From assembly GCA_014871385.1 (NCBI GenBank), contig CM026422.1:21941014-22005013 (forward strand): a stretch of 64,000 nt of DNA, given 5' to 3'. Positions 10,874 to 22,421 of the stretch are shown here, one piece after another. Origin of the DNA: Ceratodon purpureus. Lineage: Eukaryota; Streptophyta; Bryopsida; Pseudoditrichales; Ditrichaceae. Both the position numbers and the translations under genes were made by a program. The notes under the pieces are model-generated. The model was not told the DNA's origin and made no database searches. It saw nothing but the letters and a program-made list of their open reading frames with translations. Each line of letters starts with the position of its first letter. Within the stretch, counting starts at the first letter, position 1.

Positions 10874-13800
10874 AGAAAAAAAAACGCAGAATTCCTGAAA
10901 CCCCCAAACAACGAAGCAGAGTCTCACCATGCATATAGACGTATCTGTTCCATGCCTAACCCGTTCTTTTTGACAAACATCACTATTGACTTACCGACAG
11001 TTTTCTCTGTGCGCATGGACGCAACATCATACTACTGGAGCTCTGAACAGAGAACTCTTTGAAGACTTCATGTTAGCACCTCCACCGTAAAACACTCACT
11101 GCAAATACGATCGTACTATTCCAAAACGGGATACCATACTGCACCCGAAGCCAACGAGCAATAAACTCATTGTCAGCGCGGTACATATCACCCTAGTATT
11201 TGACAGTTTAACCATTTCGTCCACTTCTCAACGTCACAATATACTATGCATGTCACATGGCGCTTGGCTCTGAAGGATACATCCGAGACCCTGAACCACA
11301 TTCTCACCACCCCCTTCGTCATGTGCCTGTCGATGTAAGAGCAATTCCCCTGCAATTTGAAACCTGCATTGCTTTCGTCGGCACTGCGGTTGTCCAGTGT
11401 CCTAAGCCGTATATATACATTTCAGAATTATCATACGCAGATATTATTCATCGCTACTCAGACATTGTTGAGTCCCAAAAGCCCTCAGTGGGAAGCAAAA
11501 TTTGGTGAACTTCCAACGTCTAATCGCAGCACTGTGCAACGTTTTAAAGAGACACTTTGTTTCCAATGTATATAAAGTGAAAAGACTTCCTCATTATAAT
11601 TTTTGTTTTTTTTTTCACCAAGAAATCCACATTATTATGTAATCCACATCAATATCATAATTAAACAAAGGCAACACAGGGGAACATTGAACATTCATGT
11701 GGAAATTCCCTAGAGCCCCCCAAAAAAAAATGGATGCAAAAGAGGGCTATCCCTAAAACAACTCGCGTTTGCCTCAGTGTAAACGAATCGCACACGCCAC
11801 AACCATACTAAAACTAGGACCCTCTAATTTTCAGCTTCATGTCTCCCTACCCTTCATAGGTATCATCCTAGCAACACATCACAGATTCACAATATCACTT
11901 GAAATGTGCAAATATCGTACTAGTCCAGACAACTCCTTGTGGAAGGCATCCATAGGTAGCCCACACACGTTTTCACCATAATGTTCTTCTCCATCTCAAT
12001 ACTTGAGCGCCTTAGTATCAAGCGGATATCACGCTCTTATCAGAACAGTATCACAGCAATATCACTAAGGTATTGTTCTAGAATTGCACATTGTAATCTG
12101 CCTCGGGCTCCTTTGAGGCCAAACAATGAATTTGCAAAGGGCATGATTTTTGCACAAGGGCATGGAGCCATGGTGATTACACCAAGTAGAAATACACTTC
12201 AATAGTGCACTTAAAATTCTAAACAGAAAGTGCAAAAAGTAGAGCTTAGCTAGAGATCGGATCAACACTTGTGATTGACTGAAAGGCTAAAATCAATCCC
12301 AACCTCTTTACATTTAGAGGCCAGGCTAATTTGGTGATATGAATATTTTAAACAAAAAATGTAAATTTATGGATAAACTGTAGGTAAAGGGAATGAGGAG
12401 TCTTGTTTTTTTTTGGTTTTTAAACTATGGGTTTGTGATGCATAAACATGGATGATAACAAGATGTGGGGCCTATTTCTTATCCACTACCTTTGAATGCA
12501 AATGTGTGTGATTTTACAATTTAGTGGAGAAATAAAAATCAATAAATTTTTAAATTTTGAGAATTAAACTTTACAAGGACTAGGGGTTCTGAGATTGTTT
12601 GTATGAAAGAGAGACTGAGCATGTTGAACCCCTAGTCTAAACAAATTGACTTGGCCCAGCCCTTCGGATGTAAAGCGGCCCTCAATAAACAGCCTACAAA
12701 ATGAAACGGCACAGTAAAGGTAAAACTTCAATACCCCAAAGGAAAACTAATTATCACTTACTACATGAACAGAAACTGACACTTGGCCAAACGCCACACA
12801 AACAAAAAGTATGCCAACTTAACTCACACAATCAGAAATAATATCACTCACAAACAAAATCAACTCAACAAAAAACACAAAAAAAAAAAAAAAAAACTCC
12901 AAAAAATTCATTCTCAACAGCAATAAACTTCACTTCTTCCTCGCCCAGATCACCGTCCTCACATCCTGAGTGACATATCATTCACTCCCCACAGATCAGA
13001 GGCGACATGATTGTGGACACGGTGATGATGAAAGCATGCTGATTGATGAGCAGTGAGATGTGCAACTGTTGATGATCGATGCAGTTGTGATGTCAAGGTG
13101 TTGTACTCTGGTCCTGGTGGAGATGAATTCAATGCAAGAGGCCGTGTTCTCCGCTTCGAAGTTTCTGCAGCTGTTTCCGGCAGCGTGTGGGGCCTTTGGC
13201 ATCGATCATGGTAGCACAGCTTCCAGAAGGGATTTCGTTACCATGGCTGCGAGATCTCGAAAGGGGTCACCATGGCTCTGTTAACTTACCATGATCACAT
13301 GAGTCTCTGGCTAAGTTGTTTCATGAATCTGGATTGATGATAGTTTCTCTAGATTATGGCAGGTGATTAGGCTTTCTGGATTGACTGGAATGATTGAAGG
13401 AGGGGCCTACTTTGGATCATGAGACAGTGTTTTTGGAGATGCGAGACTGAGTGAGTTGTGTTGTGTTGGTTTTTACTGATTGACTCAATCATGTGTTGGA
13501 GATGACCCAGTCTATGCAATCCAGTTTCTTTCCAGCTGTGGAATATTCCGCACTGAGGACTGCGAACTGCTCTGCATGCTGGTTTTCCGGGAGTTCTCCT
13601 TAGTTCAGATGGACCTAACTTCGGAGACGGATTCTTTTTGGATTCTTTTTGGATTCTATCACAGGAAGGTGGTGATTCAGTTTCCCTGGTGAGTGTGTGA
13701 GTGCTAGAGCAGGGCTAGAGCGTGACCATGTTGCCCCTCAGATTTCTCCTGGCTCCGCTTGTGCTCATCACGTCTGTGGATTTCTTGTCCATGGTGCAGT

Positions 13801-14011
13801 CGGAGTCCTCGTCGGATGTTTGCATGGGGCTTCGTCTGCTGAAGATGTCACTCTCTCTCTGGATGTCACGCTCTTAGTCTGCTTTTTCTAAGCTTCTAGC
13901 TTCTTATGCCTTATGCAAATTCCGGGAGGCTAGGGCTTGAATTATTTCAGAGGCAGATAGATATTAGGGGTTTAAAGCCCGGTTGTGAGTTCTCCCACAA
14001 TTGTGAGTTCA
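10874..14011. other. Intergenic and upstream region of the TMEM8-like gene
   Basis: No convincing gene. A perfect 12-bp inverted pair, GACTAGGGGTTC (12578-12589) and GAACCCCTAGTC (12626-12637), could fold into a hairpin. A short A-run lies near 12880. From about 12950 the composition rises in GC, with modest ORFs on both strands but no consistent exon structure. The last few hundred bases probably hold the promoter and leader of the gene that starts at 14012. Confidence 0.4.
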
Positions 14012-17000
14012 ATGGCGACGAATCACTGTTTTCTCTGGGTTTTGCTGCTGCTGATGATTTTGGTGCCATGGCCACACTCTGGAAATCTGGGTGTCTGTGG
14101 CTTGAAATTGGGTGCCAAAGAGGACACAAACTCTTCTTCTCGTGTGTTGGTGGCTTTGAATTATCCCAGCATCCAAATTGGCCCATATAGCTGGCGTTAC
14201 TTCCGAGGTAAATTGGTTCTAGTTTCTGATCAAATCTAAGCTTCAAATTCCACTCCTTGGTTGAGTCATTCCTATTCTTCCAGACACCTCCCTATGCTTA
14301 AAAACCATATTAGCTGTTGCAATAACTTCAGTGTTGCAGAAATTAAGATCTTGTAAGAACAGGAGTCAAAGTTTTGGTTTGTTTCTGTTGCTTGCAGTGG
14401 AGGTGCCGCAGGCCTTTGCAGAGCTTTCCATCTTATTGACAAGGAAATGGACAGGGGTAAGCATCAGTGAAATTGCTACTAGTCTTCACTGTTTTCCAAA
14501 GAGTCTTAATACTTGCAAGCTTGTTAGTTTTTCAGAAGAATTGTGATGAGGTGGTGAACATCTTGCAACCAATGTATTTAATCAACGCCGGTGATGATAT
14601 GTTCCTGCATTCAATTTGGCTCAACTAACAAATATACTATGTTATGCTGCATTCAATTGTGTGTATTCAAACAGTTTTGTTTCCTTGTCCAAACAGGAGC
14701 ACATTGGAAACCTTGAGGCTAAAGTGCCAATGGTTTGTTTCCGATTTGGATCACCGCCCCTTCCAGAATCTGTATGTGAGTAAGACTCTTTTACCTTCAC
14801 ATTCTGAGTTATGAGTTTCACTTCAATAACATGTTTTGCATTCAAAATACTCTATTTGGTTGTAATGTTTTGATTGATATGGTTTTGGTTGCAACTTCTG
14901 AGTTTCCTTTGGATTGTTTACTCTTCAGTGGAGTCTCCTCAAGCAGCAGCCATAGCTGCAGGAAAGTCTGAAAATTTATCAGGAACAGGGAAATGCGCAT
15001 GGTTCCATGGCAACACTTCAGTTTCATTGACCAACATGCAGGTGAGCACTGAGTTAATTAATTATTTATGTTTGTTTTATTCTCTTACTTATTAAAGAGT
15101 GTTACTATAATGTTGATTTTTTGGAATTCTAATAAGAGGTATTTATGGCATTTGTTCATGAAGATTCTTGCAGGAGTTTGGTATGTGGGTGTGTTTAGTG
15201 ATCCTCGACCTTCGCGATTCCAATCTAAAATGGTAAGGTTTTCAATTTGCAATTATTGAAGGTCGTTTTTTGTACAAATTTTTATTGTCACTTTGTTATG
15301 TACGGACAAAGTGTTTTCTAAAAGAAGTTCAATTATTATGATGTTCTATGTTTTTGTTGTATTTAAACTCTCAATTGTAATATAAGAAAATTCTATTTGT
15401 ATATGAATATATACATCATGTAATTCTTTTATTTTTCAGATTCAAAGAGGGAGTATTTTCACCTTTGGAATCCATTTTACAATATTTGGATGCAAGTCGC
15501 CAAATCTTAGGGGCCATGATTGCGTTGTGACCATCAAGCCACTGTACTATCAACCATCAACGTTGGATTTGAATATTCAAAAGATGAGTAAATTTAGTCT
15601 TGAAACCATCCTTACACAACGTGGACCAAATCTTACAAATGATTTATTAGATTTGAATAAGCAGTCTACAAAATTTGTTATAGAAGGTGAAGAAGCTTGG
15701 CAGTCATTGACATTAGAACATATTAGCCCCAAAACATGGAAGTATTATGTTCTAGAAGTTGTTGATTTTTCTTTAAAATTGGAGGTTCAAGCTCTATGTA
15801 GATCTTGTAATTCAACTTCAAAAGAACTAAATGAAACTACAGAGGCATATATCTATGTAAAATATGGAGCCTTACCAAATGAAAATGACAAGGTGTCTCC
15901 TTTAGGTTTAACTCCCATAACAATCCCAGTTCCTAGACGTGGACTATGGTACATTGGTGTGTACAACTCTAATACAACAGAGCCATTAGATTTTGACTTA
16001 CACTACCATGTTGAAAGTTGTTCCTATGGTGGGGCGGAAGGCAGCTGCGCATTGGCGATAAACTCAATGGAGGTAAGATTTCTAAAGCTATTTCATACTA
16101 TCTATACTATCAATTCTACTTCTAAACAAAAAAACAAGATACATATATTTTTGAGATGCATCAAAAGACATCTTATATTATTGTATGTTACAAGCAATAT
16201 CTTTGAACAATACATATCATCCAATTAGTCAACTTCAACATGTCAAACTAACAGTTTTGACAAACATCCATATGTGACTAAACAAAACTTGGTTTTTTTG
16301 TTCCTTCCAGAGAGTCCTTGTGGAAGATGCAAATGAGTCACCTTTCAATTCATTCTATGGCCCAGCAAGAGAAGAGAGCCTCCTTTACTCACCCTGGTTT
16401 TCATTATCAAATATGACCCACATTGGAAATGAAACTTCCGGCAACTGGACATATTTCTTTGTCGAAGTGCCTCGAGGTGCATCCGGAGCAGTTCTCTCTG
16501 TGCAGCTTCGCCATGTGATCAAAGCAACCATGAGCGTCTACGCAAGGTTGGAGGGCTTTGCAACTCCTGAGCATTGGGACATCAGCGTTGTGAATGTGGG
16601 AGAGAAGAAAAACCAACAAGTTTCACTTGACTTAGTCTACCCTGCAGAAGGAACATGGTGCATTGGAGTTCATCATGAGAAACACTTTGCATTTGCAAAC
16701 CAAACTAGCTTGGAAGACATTCCTCAGCATGGTGGTATCATCTCCTCAAGAGTTTTTCAGCTATGGGCCAACACTTTGAACACTGTTTTGCATTGGTACC
16801 AAACTTTTAAGGTGTGGTTAGAGATGTCATGGAGAGAAGTTTGCAATAGGGTTTATCCATACAAGGCTCAAGAGACTTCTTCTTTCTTAGAGAATGTTAC
16901 AAGTGAGGAGACCAGGGCATTGAATCAATCTGTTTTTGAGGTTTTCAGTAAGAGACATGACTCTGATGTTCAAGTGCATATTAGTGTTCATGGCTGCATG

Positions 17001-18984
17001 AACAAGTGCTCTGGGCGAGGGCATTGCACCACAAGCTATGAGTCAAGCCGTTTGCACTATTACAGGTTCGTTTCTTTTCATTTCAACAGTGCATCAAATG
17101 TTATATGTTATGAAGAGGATTTGATTTTGATGCATAATACACATTGGATTTACTAAATACTAACATGGGATTTCTTCAGTTATTGTCATTGTGATGCGGC
17201 GCATGGTGGCATTGACTGTAGTGTGCCTCTTGTGGTTCCTAGAGGTAAGCTGAAATGTGTAAGAATAAGGCAATGTAAATTAGGGTTTTTGAAGTTGAGA
17301 TAGCATTGTGGTATTCTGTTTTTGCAATGGAACAAAGTGCGTCATTGTGCCAAGAAATACATTACTATGAGTATGCTGACAAAGGGGTTGTCGTGGAGAG
17401 CAGCGCAATCTTTACATTTATGGGCCTTGATAGGATCAAATTTTGCTGCTCTTTTGCCCAGCGTTTGGGCCATGCGGAATAAGGTACCTACATTCTTTTG
17501 ATATGAAAGTGTGAGATGCTTGTATGTATGAGTGTCACATGGTTCTTTGCAGATCCTTGATCCTTTAATTGACCTATTCATCATATAATCCAATTGTAGC
17601 ATTTTGATTACTACTACTAATCTTGCTTCGAATATAATTCTTGCAGGCCTACTCAGAGTGGGTGTCATATTCTGCAAGTGGATTGGCAAGTGGCTTCTAT
17701 CATTCGTGTGATGCTGGCGGTTGGTGTGCTCTCTCCTATGATACTCTTCAGGTGGGCAAAACCTCACAAGAAGCCTTGCTGTTAGCAAACAATCTTTACC
17801 TTTCATTGAATTTGTGTAAAGAAGAGCAACCTTTTCTTCCATGGTTCAACAATTTGGTGAGTGTAGTGCTACTAGAGGCCTTTACCAACTTCCGTAAATT
17901 AATGAGAATCTTGATTTAAATGATCGCAAACTTGACTCTGGATGACAACATGAAAACACAAGTTGATATGCTGATGTGGTTTTCTGATAATCTTGTTTTC
18001 CTTGCCGGGCTACACAGTTTCTGGATTTTTGGCTTGCATTTTTGGTGATAGTTGTGACTTGCGTGTACGTTGCATCGCTTAAACAAGAGATCAAGGCTGT
18101 GGCGCACGTTGGAACTGCCATCATCACAGCTGCTATCACCAAAGAAAATGCCACAAGGTAAGACCATAATCAATCATGATCCATCCTGCCATTTCAAATT
18201 ATAATGAATATTTTGTACATGCATAAATTTTGATGCTCGAAGAAGTTGAGTTTGTTTTTCTACTACTAATGCAAAAGCTCTGGTAACTACTATTGCAGCG
18301 CTTGGAATATTTTGGTGGTCGGTCTCATGGGACTGGCAGGTTTGTTGTTGGGCTGGGCTTTGGAATGCTGGAGACTGCACTTGATTCCTTCTTGTCTCAG
18401 TGCAATTGGTCCTACTCAACCAGTCCTAAGGTAAAAATGCTTCGTATTGTGCATTGTCAGCATTGTATGAACAAGAACCTCATGCATTATATTGTGTTTT
18501 AATTCCCAAGGATTTACAGCATTCCAGATGGCTTATCCCTTGCTCTCTTGCATGTGTAGATTGGAGTCTCTCTATCACCGAGGGGAACAACTTCTGGGTT
18601 GTTTAAAAACACGGTTTAGGTGGTTTTACTTGAGTGCCGGACTTGGCATCTTGATTGCTGCCGGAATGAGTTGGGTTCTAGAGACAGCTGATACTTACTG
18701 GCTATGGCACAGGTATTACCATTCAAAATGCCTCTTACTTTTCTTAGATGTTTACATTCTGTTGTTGTGCTCTGATACTGAATCTCGGTACTGAATTCTT
18801 GTGCAGTATGTGGCATATTGGCATCTACTCATCAGCATTTTTGATACTTTGCTCAACTTCAAAGTCAGCTGACATAGCTGAGGCAAATAGTGAAGGATAT
18901 CAAAGCGATCCCGAGGCTTCACCAATGTTGAGAGACACTGTTGAGTTGGATGCTTTTGCCAATCCTAGGTCTAGAGATGATTAG
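14012..18984 (+). CDS. TMEM8/PGAP6-like CREST-superfamily membrane protein
   Basis: Fourteen exons join in frame into 940 residues: 14012-14207, 14398-14456, 14697-14775, 14929-15041, 15164-15232, 15440-16072, 16311-17065, 17180-17244, 17338-17483, 17647-17751, 18018-18157, 18299-18430, 18560-18712, 18807-18984. Residues 1-25 form a signal peptide (FLWVLLLLMILV). A long N-glycosylation-rich ectodomain follows, with repeated GxWYIGV-type motifs, then a cysteine-rich EGF-like module (about 612-651) and a C-terminal multi-pass membrane domain. The membrane domain carries SASGLASGFYHSCD (H724, D727) and a final H881-x3-H885, the Ser/His/Asp set expected of CREST putative metal-dependent hydrolases. 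Mammalian PGAP6 of this family is a GPI-specific phospholipase A2; the same activity here is inferred, not shown. The tail (QSDPEASPMLRD) is cytosolic-like. The acceptor of exon 9 is the least certain border. Confidence 0.88.
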
Positions 18985-20652
18985 GAAGAGGATGTAGATC
19001 AAGTATTGTTGATCTCCTTAATGGGCAAGAGATTTTATTTTTTTTGTTGCATAAAACTCTAGGAATGACTTGCAGGACATTGTTTTGTTGAGAGGAAATT
19101 GAAACAGGACCCTTTAGCTATTGATGGTGTCTAGCCCGAGGAGTGCACACTTCATTTGTTCTGACTGAAAGAACGCACTCTAGCAATGGAAAATAGAGTG
19201 GTGACCACCGGGGTTTGACATGTTTGTTCATATGTACAAGTACCGTAGCCATGGTGGTTTGTGTTATATCAATCTTAAATTTTTATGAATACATAGTTCT
19301 TATCACAAGAAACATTACGGTTCAAGATTGGTTGAAAACTGTTACCACTTTTTGAAGTTGCGAATAATTTCTTAACAGACACTGAAATAATGTATCTACA
19401 AATGATGGTTTTGTAAGTTGTTGGATCCATTTTGTGACTCATTCGTCACCAATTCCAACGAGCAGCCAAATTGCTTATTTTCATTCTTAATCCATAACAA
19501 AGGCGCTCCTCGTGTAGTACCAATGTTGTCCTTGTTTTAGCGTCCCTAAAGTCTGAAATATTCCTTTCCTGTTTGCTGCACAGATGCTTGATCACCATCT
19601 CCCTCGTCCTCACGATGAGGCAAAGCCATACGCAAATCGTATGGCAGAGAGGCCACACACAAAGAATAAGAACTAAAGAGCTCACAACCAGAAATCGAGG
19701 TGTGCAAAGGGCCGATGAGTTTTATGACTGATATTTCACCTGCTCAACCAAACCCTTCCAGGGGCTTACACCTATTCAGGTATGACCAACCCAATTGGCA
19801 ATGGTCAATCCTTCATCAAAAGAGCACTACCCTGCTACAATTCTCCTTACAGCCGTTAACCCCTTCACTAATGGAAATTTATTGACGCTGGCGACCTGAT
19901 CTCGCTTCAATGCAGTTGCTTCCTATCACACAGTGAAGTAATCCTCTAATCTAACAATCCAATTAGCAATCGGGACCTGCAAAGATAAAATCCGAATCAA
20001 CTCAAAGTCAGGTTATGATGAACAGGCACCAAAAGTTGCTCACAGGACTAAAAATCGTCAGCTTCCATCGACCTTAAGCAAACCCAAACTTGATTATACT
20101 GCATATAATGCAACGTCAAGACAATCTATACTTTCACCCTGATTTAAAACCACGGAAAATAAAGAACCTCTTCTCATGTAAAACTAGCATAAGTCCCCAC
20201 AGAAAGCTCTGAAACCCAGAGCTGCACCATTAACTAGAAGAGCCAAATGACTCTCGGAATGCTTGAAAGAGAAAATCAACATGCTATTAACCAAAAATCT
20301 TGATGATGTAGCAATTCATGCTAAACTTCCAGGTTGAAGATGTAAGAACCCAGAAACGATCCCAAGTACTACTCTCAAATTCAGAATTTCGGATGAGAAA
20401 AACCGAATGTACTAGTAAAGCAAGACTCACAAACATAGGAAATAAGACCAAAAACTATTCCAGTAAAACTAATATCCTTAAATCACTAACCCAAGACCTC
20501 TAACCCTAAAATTCCCAAAAATTGGCTACCTCCGAAAGACAATGCCCTGTCTCGAAACTCGAGAGAAGACCTTCATCAAAGCTTCCAAACCCTAATTAAT
20601 TCTCAGGAAATGGAGCAGAACAAGGAATGAGCGAGAGCCGTACCCGACCAGT
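18985..20652. other. Convergent intergenic region and 3' UTRs
   Basis: This holds the 3' UTR of the TMEM8-like gene (+) and probably that of NDUFB7 (-), which converge here. The short ORFs show no recognisable features. A telo-box-like AAACCCTAA lies near 20588. Confidence 0.5.
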
Positions 20653-20916
20653 TTAATGCGTGGCGGGGATGGGCGCACCCTGGGCCTTCCCCTGGCGAGC
20701 CTCCTGCATCTTCTTCATGCGCTGCAGGAAGAGGTCGTACTCGCACTTCTCGTAGCCGTGGCGTTCGTCCTCGCACTTCCAGGGCAGGTAGAACGACTCC
20801 TGGCGGCACTGGTTCAGGGGGATGAGCAGCTTGGAGCAGAGGTCGCGCGACCCCAGCGGCAGGCGCGCCTCCACCATCTCCTCCTGCGTCGCCAGGTACT
20901 TCCCCGTCGTCGCCAT
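20653..20916 (-). CDS. NDUFB7: NADH dehydrogenase (complex I) subunit NDUFB7/B18
   Basis: A single-exon ORF of 87 residues starts MATTGKYLAT. It carries the twin CX9C pattern of the B18 subunit: C-SKLLIPLNQ-C and C-EDERHGYEK-C, followed by a basic helical tail (FLQRMKKMQEAR). In this family the cysteines form disulfides in the intermembrane space through the MIA pathway, and the protein is an accessory subunit of the complex I membrane arm. The length is slightly below the roughly 100 residues usual in plants. The frame stays open upstream to about 21171, but that stretch is low-complexity and partly minisatellite, so the start at 20916 is preferred. The gene is GC-rich compared with its surroundings and divergent from the gene at 22422. 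Confidence 0.92.
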   Translation of the reverse strand: MATTGKYLATQEEMVEARLPLGSRDLCSKLLIPLNQCRQESFYLPWKCEDERHGYEKCEYDLFLQRMKKMQEARQGKAQGAPIPATH

Positions 20917-21074
20917 TGCGCACAAAACCTCCCTCCCTCCCTGCACGCAGTCCCCTCCCTCGGATCCTTCACGGCGAGCTCCGCAATCAGCTCCCTGCCC
21001 GGCTATGGCGTCGCCCCTCTTCGTCTCTCTCGCAATGTGCGTCTCATCGCAACATTCTCGCCCTCTTCCACCAT

Positions 21075-21375
21075 CATACCCTTGTGATACCCTTATGATA
21101 CCACTGTAATACCCTGGAAAAACGTTGTAATACCAATATGATACCTGCATAATACCCCTATGTGCCCCCATAACCCCTTGTGATCTCCATGTGATGCACT
21201 TATGATATCCGTATTTAGCCCTCGTAATTCTGATCTGACGCTCTGGTAATATCCATATGATGCCCTTTTATACCCGGTTATGCCATTCAAATACCCAAGT
21301 GATACCCTTATAATACACATGTGATGCCCATACACTACCTATGTGATACCATTGTAATAACTAGGTGATGTACTT
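21075..21375. repeat. Minisatellite, ~10-11 bp period (TRTRATACCC)
   Basis: About 300 bp consist of degenerate units such as TGTGATACCC, TTATGATACC, TTGTAATACC and ATGTGATGCCC, at a spacing near 10-11 bp. They lie upstream of NDUFB7 and upstream of the AAGAB-like gene, so within the shared intergenic promoter region. A GA-microsatellite (about 21382-21402) follows. Confidence 0.75.
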
Positions 21376-21640
21376 GTGTGAGGAGAGGAGAGAGAGAGAG
21401 AGAAGGTTGCAACACACTCAAAACACTTCGCAAAGCAAGAGCAACGCCATTGATGAGACGTTGCGTGGGCGATTCACATGAGAGTGCATGTGCAATCCGC
21501 ATCGCCTGATCTCATACGCCATCGACTGATCACACGCCAACCTCCTTCTCACATCTCGCTTCACACTTTCCCTCAGCTTTTCGTCACTTCAAGGAGCTTC
21601 AGCTGGTGTCAAGAGCTCGGGAGAGTCGGCTTCGGATTTG

Positions 21641-22383
21641 GTGAGAATTGGCGCTCCAGATTTGAGGTACTGGGGTTCACTTCGGGGATCCGATTGTCAA
21701 ATTTTCATTTCTCATGGCTGGGATAATTTTGGGTTTAAGTAGGGTTGTGGGGTGAATTTGTATGTGGGCTGTAGGTTTAATGGGAGCTTGGGTTTAGTTT
21801 TTAGGGTGGCAGGTTCGTCTCCATGTGTTGAAGATGTAGAATTTTGTGTCATTAGCCATAATTTGAAGGCAGAGTTTTGGTTTTGGATGATGAACATAGT
21901 TTGGTGAAAATTTTGGGCTTCACATTACTGCAAGTTTTAGGTCGGATATGTTTGATGATGGTTCCTGCGATTGCCATGCGTTGATTTGATTTGATTTTGG
22001 TATTTTTTGTTATGTCCGGGGTGGTTGAAACTGGCCGTCCTGTGAATCTGGAGATGTTGGCAGTACCCAGCTGAGGACGCTTTGTGTAGTTAATGGTTTA
22101 GGGTTTGAGATGGTGATTGATGTTGTAAGGGTCCAGCGCTTTGCTAGATTTTTTTTTGTCCGGGAATCTTTTGGGGTTGGTTTGAGATTTCCTAAATGAG
22201 CTTGTGTGGGGTGTGCTGATGTAAGGGAGTTACTTGAGTTTTCCAGAGTTGGCTGGCCAATAGACGGTTTCGTTCAGTGTAGTTTGAGAGATTAGGATTG
22301 GGATTAGGGTTGTACGTAGTTTAGAAACAGAGGAGAGGAAAATATTTGTTTTTGACAGGGACTTGGTGTGTTGTTTTGTTCAG
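21641..22383 (+). other. Probable 5'-UTR intron of the AAGAB-like gene
   Basis: A donor GGATTTG/GTGAGAATT at 21640/21641 and an acceptor TTGTTTTGTTCAG ending at 22383 bracket T/G-rich sequence without coding features. The start codon follows 38 nt after the acceptor. A leader intron is common in plant housekeeping genes; transcript evidence is lacking. Confidence 0.45.
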
Positions 22384-22421
22384 GAAGGTGGTGAAAGTGG
22401 TGGGCTTGTTGGGAGAAAATA

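Noticed and set aside
20917..21171. N-terminal extension of NDUFB7 in the same open frame
   Set aside because: It is low-complexity and runs into the ~10-bp minisatellite; the family begins near the MATTGKYL start.
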